Source: Pseudomonadota bacterium
GTDB lineage: Bacteria; Pseudomonadota; Alphaproteobacteria; Rhizobiales; Xanthobacteraceae
NCBI GenBank assembly: GCA_023442085.1
Contig: JAEZMT010000480.1
Span: 1-6,556, forward strand
DNA: 6,556 nucleotides
Reading direction: 5' to 3'
The position numbers and the translations under genes are program-made. Of this stretch, positions 1-4,479 are shown piece after piece. How positions within the stretch are numbered: the stretch's first letter is position 1; each line of letters starts with the position of its first letter. The notes under the pieces were generated by a model. That model saw only the letters and a program-made list of their open reading frames with translations, did no database searches and was not told the origin of the DNA.

Positions 1-68
1 GGGCAAAGCCTGAGAGCGCCGGGGTTCGGAAGCGCCTTCAGCGGTCTTTTGCGCTGGGCCCCGGCTCG
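1..68. other. Non-coding left edge, nothing recognised
   Basis: This short GC-rich edge lies beyond the terminator and repeat that follow rplI. I see no convincing reading frame, RNA gene or promoter in it. A long plus-strand frame that begins here and runs to 1872 is antisense to rplI and the DUF2232 gene. I treat it as a high-GC shadow. Confidence 0.4.
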
Positions 69-154
69 CATTGCGCTGTCGCTCCATGCGTCCGGGGCAC
101 GAGGCCGTTCCCCGGACAAGCGACGCAGCCGGAGGGCCGATCCGGGGGCAGGGG
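69..154. repeat. Intergenic palindromic repeat, two-part copy (locus 1)
   Basis: The first part (about 69-103) matches 3140-3174 at 31 of 35 positions by hand alignment. The second part (about 117-154) resembles 2938-2977 with a small insertion. The parts are joined by an inverted repeat, tccgggg (91-97) and ccccgga (110-116), with a 12-nt loop. Here the two parts are adjacent, whereas at 2938-3174 they are separated by other repeats. It looks like a member of a dispersed, non-coding intergenic repeat family of the kind common in alphaproteobacterial chromosomes. No function can be read from the sequence. Confidence 0.6.
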
Positions 155-173
155 ACCAGTCCCTCACAGGCCC

Positions 174-215
174 AAAACGAAAACGGCGCCCCGGCGGTGA
201 GGCCGGGACGCCGTT
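174..215 (-). terminator. Intrinsic terminator of the rplI end of the operon
   Basis: Two 14-nt arms (182-195 and 202-215) pair with a single mismatch around a 6-nt loop. Read in the direction of rplI, the stem is followed by a T-rich stretch, TTTTCGTTTT (about 174-183, partly shared with the stem end). The structure begins about 50 nt after the rplI stop. Hairpin, T-tract and position together fit Rho-independent termination of the rpsF-rpsR-DUF2232-rplI transcript. Confidence 0.8.
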
Positions 216-267
216 CTTCGCAAATATTCGGCGCCGGGACGCCGGAGCCGTCGGCCTCAGGCCGAGA

Positions 268-849
268 TCAGGCTTCCTCGCCTTCCTCGGCGGCGAGTTC
301 GGCGGCCACGGCGGCGCGCTCGATGGCGAGCTCTGCCTCGATCTCGGCGTCCTCGTCACGGGCGGTGCGCACGTCCTCGCCGCGGGCCTGACGCTCGGCC
401 TCTTCGGCGTTGCGGGCGACGTTGACCTGCACGGTCACCTCGACTTCGGGGTGCAGGCTCACCGGCACCACGTGGAGGCCCAGGGTCTTGATGGGGTGGT
501 TGAGCACGATCTGGCCGCGGTCGAGGCTGAAGCCGGCGGCGGTGAAGCCCTCGGCGATGTCGCGGGTGGAGACCGAGCCGTAGAGCTGGCCGCTCTCGCC
601 CGCCTGGCGGATCATCACCACGGCCTGGCCGGCGAGCTTCTCGGCCACCGCCTCGGCGTCCTTGCGGCGCTCCAGGTTGCGGGCCTCGAGCTCGATCTTC
701 ATGGTCTCGAAGCGGTCCTTGTTCGCCTTGGTGGCGCGCAGGGCCTTGCCGTTCGGCAGCAGGAAGTTGCGGGCGAAACCGTCCTTGACCTTCACCACTT
801 CGCCCATCTGGCCGAGCTTGGCGACGCGCTCGAGAAGAATGACGTCCAT
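268..849 (-). CDS. rplI: 50S ribosomal protein L9
   Basis: The gene encodes large-subunit ribosomal protein L9 (193 aa), an rRNA-binding protein known in bacteria to help maintain reading frame. The N-terminal domain (about residues 1-47) has the family signature GQMGEVVKVKDGFARNFLLP. A charged connecting helix follows (about 45-75), then the C-terminal domain to about 148. The remaining roughly 45 residues are an Ala/Glu/Arg-rich, mostly acidic tail that the 149-residue E. coli protein lacks. Similar extensions are, from memory, common in alphaproteobacteria. The ATG at 847-849 is supported by a strong Shine-Dalgarno AGGAGA (856-861) with 6-nt spacing. It lies 39 nt after the DUF2232 stop on the same strand, and a clear terminator follows. 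Identification is firm. Confidence 0.98.
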   Translation of the reverse strand: MDVILLERVAKLGQMGEVVKVKDGFARNFLLPNGKALRATKANKDRFETMKIELEARNLERRKDAEAVAEKLAGQAVVMIRQAGESGQLYGSVSTRDIAEGFTAAGFSLDRGQIVLNHPIKTLGLHVVPVSLHPEVEVTVQVNVARNAEEAERQARGEDVRTARDEDAEIEAELAIERAAVAAELAAEEGEEA

Positions 850-855
850 TTTGGT

Positions 856-861
856 TCTCCT
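856..861 (-). promoter_or_regulatory. Ribosome binding site of rplI
   Basis: AGGAGA on the minus strand, six bases from the ATG at 849. It fixes the rplI start and suggests rplI is translated independently of the upstream membrane gene rather than by coupling. Confidence 0.85.
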
Positions 862-888
862 GTCTCTGATCTTGGGATTGACGTGATT

Positions 889-1911
889 TCAGCGGTCGTT
901 CGCGGCGGGCGGGCTTTGCCCGGAGCCCATGCGCGAGCGGAAGTCGAACATGGCGTCGACGAAGCCGAGCACCGCCATGGCGATGACCGGCCAGCCGAGC
1001 ATGGCCGTGGTGAGCCACAGCCCGGCGAGGATGAGGAAGCGGGCCGAATGGCCGATGGTGACGGCATGCACCACCGCGAAGCCCGAGAGCGCGTAGGCGC
1101 ACACCAGCGTCGCGGCGGCGGCGGAGGCCGACAGCCCCACCATCGCCCCGGCCATGCTGAGGGCGATCGCCACCGCCAGCACCAGCGAGGTGGCGGGCGG
1201 CAGGCGGACGGCCGACAGGTTCGGCCACGGACGCCTGAGGCGGCCGGAGATCCGCGCGGCGCGGGCCGCGAGATAAAGGCAGACGAGCTGCGAGACCATG
1301 GACATCACCGCCGCCATGCCCGGCAGCAGGCGAGCGACGAGGGCGCCGACGGCGGACGGATCGGCCGGCTCAGCGCCGGGCAGCACCTGGCCCGAGAGCA
1401 GCGCCTCGAACGCGGCGATCACCGCGCGACGGTAGGTCTCGTAATCCCCTGCCACGGCGAACAGGGCGATGATGACCGCGAGCGTCGAAAGCCCGGCGGA
1501 GAGCAGCACCAGCCCCCCCACCGGGAACCACACCAGCCCGTCGCGGCCGGCCGGATCGGGCCGCGCCAGCATCGCCGCATAGGCCAGGGCGAACGCCGGC
1601 CCGCCGAGGCTGACCACATAGGTGAGGAGGAAGGTGCCGCCGAAGCCGAGGCCGAGCCCCGCGCCGCCCACGGCAAGCGCCACCAGCGCCGAAAGCGGCG
1701 AGAAGGCGATGCCGGCGATCATCACCGGCAAGGGCGAGAGATAGAACAGGGGCACGGCCAGCGCCGATCCCGCCGCGGCTCCGGCGGCAAGAAGGGCAGA
1801 TGCGAGGCCGGCAGCCACGCCTGTGAGAAGAAGGTACACCATCTCGACAAGCTGTCCCGCGGGTGCGGTTAGAGGCGGGATTTCCGCCCCAGCAGACGAT
1901 CCGGGGGTCAT
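889..1911 (-). CDS. DUF2232-type multi-pass membrane protein
   Basis: This 340-aa protein is almost entirely hydrophobic, with roughly eight candidate membrane segments rich in Ala, Leu, Val and Gly. Examples lie near residues 25-57, 62-110, 125-153, 188-220, 240-285 and 290-325, some long enough for two passes. I see no catalytic motif. Position (between rpsR and rplI), length and composition match the uncharacterised membrane proteins annotated as DUF2232 at this place in many Rhizobiales. The family call rests on context and general resemblance, and the function is unknown. The start is uncertain. The ATG at 1911 has only a weak purine stretch (GGGGA) before it. The in-frame ATG at 1842 (residue 24) would put the first hydrophobic segment directly at the N-terminus but also lacks a clear binding site. 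The C-terminus is polar. A terminator-like hairpin lies just upstream. Confidence 0.85.
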   Translation of the reverse strand: MTPGSSAGAEIPPLTAPAGQLVEMVYLLLTGVAAGLASALLAAGAAAGSALAVPLFYLSPLPVMIAGIAFSPLSALVALAVGGAGLGLGFGGTFLLTYVVSLGGPAFALAYAAMLARPDPAGRDGLVWFPVGGLVLLSAGLSTLAVIIALFAVAGDYETYRRAVIAAFEALLSGQVLPGAEPADPSAVGALVARLLPGMAAVMSMVSQLVCLYLAARAARISGRLRRPWPNLSAVRLPPATSLVLAVAIALSMAGAMVGLSASAAAATLVCAYALSGFAVVHAVTIGHSARFLILAGLWLTTAMLGWPVIAMAVLGFVDAMFDFRSRMGSGQSPPAANDR

Positions 1912-1924
1912 TCCCCGAAGCGCG

Positions 1925-1962
1925 TCTTAAAACAGGTTCGCCCTCCCGGAGGAGGGCGAACC
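1925..1962 (-). terminator. Terminator or attenuator between rpsR and the DUF2232 gene
   Basis: A perfect 12-bp stem is formed by ggttcgccctcc (1935-1946) and its complement (1951-1962), closed by a 4-nt loop. In the direction of rpsR transcription it is followed by TGTTTTAAG. It sits about 20 nt after the rpsR stop and 13 nt before the DUF2232 ATG. The short T-stretch makes partial rather than complete termination plausible. I found no convincing promoter in the 70-nt gap for the downstream genes. Confidence 0.7.
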
Positions 1963-1963
1963 G

Positions 1964-1994
1964 GATCAGCGGATCACGCGATCAGCGGATCACG
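1964..1994. repeat. 15-bp tandem duplication over the rpsR stop codon
   Basis: The 15-mer gatcagcggatcacg occurs at 1964-1978 and again at 1980-1994, a period of 16 bases. The second copy contains the last codons and the TGA stop of rpsR (1982-1984). The first copy lies in the 3' untranslated stretch between the stop and the hairpin. Because 16 is not a multiple of three, the extra copy is out of frame with rpsR. Confidence 0.85.
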
Positions 1995-2242
1995 AAGGGC
2001 AGCAGGCCCAGGAACCGCGCGCGCTTGATGGCGGCGGACAGCTCGCGCTGCTTCTTGGCGGAGACCGCCGTGATGCGCGAGGGCACGATCTTGCCGCGCT
2101 CGGAGATGTAGCGCTGCAGGAGACGCACATCCTTGTAGTCGATCTTCGGCGCGTTCGGGCCGGAGAAGGGGCAGGTCTTGCGACGGCGGAAGAAAGGACG
2201 GCGCTGGCCGCCGCCGGCACCACCGGACGATGCGAAAGCCAT
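1982..2242 (-). CDS. rpsR: 30S ribosomal protein S18
   Basis: The product is small-subunit ribosomal protein S18 (86 aa), which binds with S6 to the central domain of 16S rRNA. Visible family features are the basic N-terminus RRPFFRRRKTCPFSG (about 14-28), the IDYKDVRLLQRYISERGKI core (about 34-52) and the basic C-terminal part with IKRARFLGLLPFVIR. The ATG at 2240-2242 overlaps the rpsF TGA by one base. It is preceded by a strong AGGAGGAG (2248-2255) inside the rpsF tail, so translation is likely coupled to rpsF and keeps S6 and S18 balanced. Length is normal and identification is firm. The 3' end carries a short tandem duplication that leaves the protein intact. Confidence 0.98.
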   Translation of the reverse strand: MAFASSGGAGGGQRRPFFRRRKTCPFSGPNAPKIDYKDVRLLQRYISERGKIVPSRITAVSAKKQRELSAAIKRARFLGLLPFVIR

Positions 2243-2694
2243 CAGTTCTCCTCCTCGGCCTGCACTTCTTCAGTCGGACGCGGACGGCGCGGGCGATCCT
2301 CGCGGCCGCCGAAGCGGTCACCACGATCACCGCGGTCGCCACGCTCTCCGCGCTCGCCACGATCGTCCCGGTCACGCTTCTGGAGCATGGCGGAGGGGGT
2401 CTCCTCGTGCTCCTCGACGCGCAGGGTGAGGACGCGCAGAACGTCCTCGTCGATGCGCTGCTGGCGCTCCAGCTCCTGCACCGCCGCCGCGGGGGCGTCG
2501 ATGTTGAGCAGGGTGAAGTGGGCCTTGCGGTTCTTGTTGATGCGATAGGTGAGGGACTTCACGCCCCAGTACTCGGTCTTTCCGACCGAGCCGCCATTCG
2601 CCTCGATGACACCCTTGAACCGGGTGGTGAGTTCCTCGACCTGCTGCGCCGTGACGTCCTGGCGCGCGAGGAACACGTGCTCGTAGAGCGGCAT
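2242..2694 (-). CDS. rpsF: 30S ribosomal protein S6
   Basis: The product is small-subunit ribosomal protein S6 (150 aa). It starts MPLYEHVFLARQDV and carries the typical core to about residue 100, with YWGVKSLTYRINKNRKAHF (about 42-60) and IDEDVLRVLTLRVEEHEETPSAM. Residues about 106-150 form a charged tail of repeated RGE/RGD units, then an Arg/Pro stretch and an acidic end. Such tails are, from memory, common in alphaproteobacterial S6. I chose the ATG at 2694 because the S6 fold begins there. The open frame continues upstream to 3060, but only through leader and intergenic repeats. The binding site is modest: GAAAGG at 2705-2710, ten bases from the ATG. S6 pairs with S18 in the ribosome, matching the coupled rpsR. 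Confidence 0.97.
   Translation of the reverse strand: MPLYEHVFLARQDVTAQQVEELTTRFKGVIEANGGSVGKTEYWGVKSLTYRINKNRKAHFTLLNIDAPAAAVQELERQQRIDEDVLRVLTLRVEEHEETPSAMLQKRDRDDRGERGERGDRGDRGDRFGGREDRPRRPRPTEEVQAEEEN
2311..2376 (-). repeat. Arg/Gly/Asp-rich repeat segment in the S6 tail
   Basis: Residues about 107-128 of S6 are built from short RGE/RGD/RDD units, encoded by imperfect 9-bp repeats such as variants of ggtcaccac and cgatcaccg. The segment is disordered-looking and highly charged. Repeats of this type can change length by slippage, so strain variation is likely. It remains in frame and is followed by about 22 more tail residues. Confidence 0.7.
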
Positions 2695-2703
2695 GTGTTC
2701 ACT

Positions 2704-2763
2704 GCCTTTCGGTTTCACTCTTCCGCCCACCGGCGCCAAGCCCTTCTTGCCTTTCGGAAAGGC
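2704..2763 (-). promoter_or_regulatory. Possible alternative-hairpin element in the rpsF leader
   Basis: On the minus strand the leader has GCCTTT-CCG-AAAGGC (2763-2749), a 6-bp hairpin with a CCG loop. A second CCGAAAGGC (2712-2704) includes the rpsF ribosome binding site. The upstream GCCTTTC can pair either with its local partner or with the distal copy, which would hide the binding site. Known S6:S18 autoregulatory RNAs lie upstream of rpsF and use a CCG triplet. The link here is only an inference from position and this short motif, since I could not fold the full known consensus. Confidence 0.3.
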
Positions 2764-2898
2764 GCGAAGCTCGGAAGGCGGGGACACGGGACGACGGGCT
2801 CTCGCCCTGCCTTCCTGCGCCTTGGCCACCCCATGGGATGGGCCGCGGCAAAAGAAGACCGTCCGTTCAGCCCCCGGCCGGGTGCGACGGAAGCGGGG

Positions 2899-2926
2899 CG
2901 TATAGCAGGTTTCAAGGGAAAGGCAA
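2899..2926 (-). promoter_or_regulatory. Candidate promoter of the rpsF operon
   Basis: On the minus strand TTGCCT (2926-2921) and TATACG (2904-2899) are separated by 16 bases, with matches of four of six to each sigma-70 hexamer. The wider forms CTTGCC and CTATAC resemble the alphaproteobacterial housekeeping pattern. This is the best promoter I see upstream of rpsF. It would give a start near 2892 and a leader of about 200 nt. Start-site mapping has not been done. Confidence 0.5.
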
Positions 2927-2937
2927 GGCGCCCCGAA

Positions 2938-2977
2938 CCAGCGACGGCGCAGCCGGAGCGCCGAGCCGGGGGGCAGT
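2938..2977. repeat. Intergenic repeat, half element (locus 2, left)
   Basis: This stretch resembles the second part of the locus 1 repeat (117-154), sharing cgacg, cagccggag and ccgggggcag blocks with two or three inserted bases. It lies just upstream of the candidate rpsF promoter. Its partner half is at 3140-3174, on the other side of two hairpin repeats. Confidence 0.55.
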
Positions 2978-3008
2978 GTAAAGTTTCTCGCGCAGCGGGG
3001 CCGGTTCT

Positions 3009-3048
3009 CCCCTCTCCCCTTGCGGGAGAGGGGCCGGGGGTGAGGGGG
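3009..3048. repeat. GC-rich hairpin repeat, copy A
   Basis: A perfect 10-bp stem, cccctctccc (3009-3018) with gggagagggg (3024-3033), has a 5-nt loop and is followed by a G-rich tail ending near 3048. The same element occurs in inverted orientation at 3090-3127. This type of ccctctccc-containing intergenic hairpin is very widespread in proteobacterial genomes. It lacks a T-tract, so I do not call it a terminator. Confidence 0.75.
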
Positions 3049-3089
3049 CTGGCCCCGCATTGCAGCCCGTCAGGGCTAAGGCAAGCACA

Positions 3090-3127
3090 CCCCTCACCCC
3101 AACCCTCTCCCGCCAGGGGAGAGGGGG
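3090..3127. repeat. GC-rich hairpin repeat, copy B (inverted to A)
   Basis: The reverse complement of this stretch matches copy A along its length with a few mismatches and one small gap. It has its own 9-bp stem, ccctctccc (3103-3111) with gggagaggg (3117-3125). Copies A and B face each other across about 40 bp, so a larger cruciform or hairpin between them is possible. Confidence 0.75.
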
Positions 3128-3139
3128 CACGGCCGGTGC

Positions 3140-3174
3140 ATTCCGCTATCGCTGCATGCGTCCGGGGCGCGAGG
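3140..3174. repeat. Intergenic repeat, half element (locus 2, right)
   Basis: It matches 69-103 at 31 of 35 positions, including the block catgcgtccgggg. It ends 17 bp short of the deacetylase stop codon. Together with the left half at 2938-2977 it brackets the A/B hairpin pair. Confidence 0.65.
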
Positions 3175-3191
3175 GCGGTTAAACCGCTCCC

Positions 3192-4313
3192 TCAGTACAG
3201 CCCAACGCTCGCCGGCGGGCGCGGCGCGGTGGAGGCCGGCCTGGCGCTCACGGGCTTGGCTGTCGCGGTGGCGGCGGGCTTGGCGCCGGTGGAGCCGGTG
3301 GTGGTGGCGGCGGAAGCCGTGCCCTGCGGCTTCGGCTTCTTCTTGGGCGCCGGGTTGAGGGCGGCGACCTTGGGCTCCGGCACGCCCTTGTTCATGGCGA
3401 TGAGCTGGGACACCGTGACGAACTTGTAGCCCTTGGCCAGAAGGTCATCGAGCGTCTTCGGCATGGCGTCCACCGTGGTCGGGTGGATGTCGTGCGCGAG
3501 GATGATGGCGCCGGGATGGACGTGGCTCAGGATGCGGTCGTGGATGACCGTCGGGTTGCGGTCCTTCCAGTCCAGCGGGTCCACGGACCAGTAGATGAAG
3601 GTGGAGCCGAACTTCTCGCGCAGGTGCGCGCGCAGCGCCGGGGTCATGGCGCCGTAGGGCGGGCGCACGTTGCGGATCTTCAGGCCGGTGATCTGCTCGA
3701 TGGCGGCGTTGGTGTCGCCGATCTGCTTGTCGGCGGCGGCCTGCGGGATCTTGGGCAGCTGGGGATGATCCCAGGAATGGTTCGCCACCTCGTGCCCCTG
3801 CGCGATCATCTGCTTGATGATGTTGGGCGAGGCGACGGCGCGGCTGCCGAGCACAAAGAAGGTGGCCTTGATGCCGCGCTGCTCCAGCATCTTCAGGAGG
3901 CGCGGGGTGGTCTCGGGGTTCGGGCCGTCGTCGAAGGTGATGGCGATGTAGGGGCCATCCACCACCGCCGAGGAATAGGCGACGAGATTGTGCGGGTCGG
4001 TCCCGCCGGAGGCCGCCGCGGGGGCCGCCATGCCGGTGCTCGCCGGCAGGTTGGCCGGGGCCGGCTCCATCATGGAGGAGGGCACGGGGCCGGTCATCAG
4101 CGCGGGCTTCGCCGGGGTGAAGCTCGAGGTGGGCGGCGCGGAAGGCGCGGTGCCGGACGGCGTCAGCGTCTGCGCGCAGGCGGGGACGATGACGGTGGCG
4201 GAGAGGAGCGCGGCGGCAAGAAGCGCCGGAAATCCCCGGATGGCCTTCACTTCAGGCTTCACGGCGGAACCACTTTCTGAATGCGGACGTACCTGTCGGC
4301 GCCCAATGTCCAT
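3192..4313 (-). CDS. Secreted polysaccharide deacetylase (NodB / CE4 family)
   Basis: This 373-aa protein carries a complete NodB-homology domain (about residues 118-305) and is predicted to remove acyl groups from an envelope or extracellular polysaccharide. The CE4 motifs are present: TFDDG (Asp128, Asp129), HSWDH (metal ligands His179 and His183), RPPYGA (about 217-222), DPLDWKD (about 245-251) and AHDIH (about 273-277, His277 the probable catalytic base). A hydrophobic signal segment (about 27-47) ends in ACA-Q, and the VPAC there makes a lipoprotein less likely but possible. A Pro/Ala-rich linker precedes the domain. A Lys/Pro/Ala/Thr-rich tail of about 65 residues follows, perhaps for wall association. 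The start is uncertain: GTG at 4262 (residue 18) gives a more typical signal peptide than ATG at 4313. The substrate cannot be told. It is divergent from fabD. Confidence 0.93.
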   Translation of the reverse strand: MDIGRRQVRPHSESGSAVKPEVKAIRGFPALLAAALLSATVIVPACAQTLTPSGTAPSAPPTSSFTPAKPALMTGPVPSSMMEPAPANLPASTGMAAPAAASGGTDPHNLVAYSSAVVDGPYIAITFDDGPNPETTPRLLKMLEQRGIKATFFVLGSRAVASPNIIKQMIAQGHEVANHSWDHPQLPKIPQAAADKQIGDTNAAIEQITGLKIRNVRPPYGAMTPALRAHLREKFGSTFIYWSVDPLDWKDRNPTVIHDRILSHVHPGAIILAHDIHPTTVDAMPKTLDDLLAKGYKFVTVSQLIAMNKGVPEPKVAALNPAPKKKPKPQGTASAATTTGSTGAKPAATATAKPVSARPASTAPRPPASVGLY

Positions 4314-4322
4314 CGCTCGTTA

Positions 4323-4351
4323 TGGATAAATTGTGAAGCGGGCGTGGCCAA
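4323..4351 (-). promoter_or_regulatory. Weak candidate promoter for the deacetylase gene
   Basis: On the minus strand TTGGCC (4351-4346) and TATCCA (4328-4323) are separated by 17 bases. The matches are partial (four and three of six). If real, transcription would begin almost at the ATG at 4313, making that start nearly leaderless and favouring the GTG at 4262. Confidence 0.25.
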
Positions 4352-4400
4352 CCCCCAGTTTCCTCATCGTAAGGTGGGGTTGACACGGGCGCGGCCACGC
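4342..4400. promoter_or_regulatory. Nested inverted repeats in the divergent deacetylase/fabD spacer
   Basis: The outer arms gcgtggcc (4342-4349) and ggccacgc (4393-4400) are perfect complements. The inner arms caacccc (4349-4355) and ggggttg (4376-4382) also pair, with the inner right arm displaced by about ten bases from the outer one. The inner right arm overlaps a TTGACA (4380-4385) that lacks a matching -10. Location between two divergent starts suggests an operator or structured control region, but no regulator is recognised. Confidence 0.4.
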
Positions 4401-4467
4401 TCCCGCCGCTGGCTTTGCCTTGACTCGCCCACAATCCCGGTGTCTCTGCGCTCCCCAATTTCCAGCC

Positions 4468-4473
4468 GGAGGG
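4468..4473 (+). promoter_or_regulatory. Ribosome binding site of fabD
   Basis: GGAGGG, six bases before the ATG at 4480. It decides the fabD start against the longer open frame beginning at 4420, whose extra 20 residues have no family counterpart. Confidence 0.85.
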
Positions 4474-4479
4474 CCGCCC

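Larger units (their letters stand above)
2695..2937. other. rpsF leader region without a gene
   Basis: This stretch holds no supported coding sequence. It contains the rpsF binding site, the hairpin element and, at its far end, the candidate rpsF promoter. Short frames crossing it on either strand have no recognisable product and run into repeats, so I regard them as noise. Confidence 0.6.

Noticed and set aside
49..1872. A 607-codon open frame on the plus strand
   Set aside because: It is antisense to rplI and the DUF2232 gene, is rich in Gly, His and Arg as expected of a high-GC complementary frame, and has no recognisable domain. The minus-strand genes have clear family signatures and binding sites.
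2695..3060. N-terminal extension of the S6 frame to an upstream ATG at 3060
   Set aside because: The extension translates leader and intergenic repeat DNA, would cross the candidate promoter, and the S6 fold begins exactly at the ATG at 2694.
3009..3127. Short-repeat cluster considered as a CRISPR array
   Set aside because: There are only two copies, in inverted orientation, each self-complementary, with no regular spacers and no cas genes.
2230..3429. A 399-codon plus-strand open frame across rpsF and the repeat island
   Set aside because: It is antisense to rpsF and to the deacetylase end, and its middle is translated intergenic repeat.
4419..4447. CTTGAC at 4419-4424 as a fabD promoter -35
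   Set aside because: No acceptable -10 hexamer is found 16-18 bases downstream. The same problem applies to TTGACA at 4380-4385.
4420..4479. Extension of FabD to the upstream ATG at 4420
   Set aside because: The extra residues have no family counterpart, and the ATG at 4480 has a strong, well-spaced GGAGGG.
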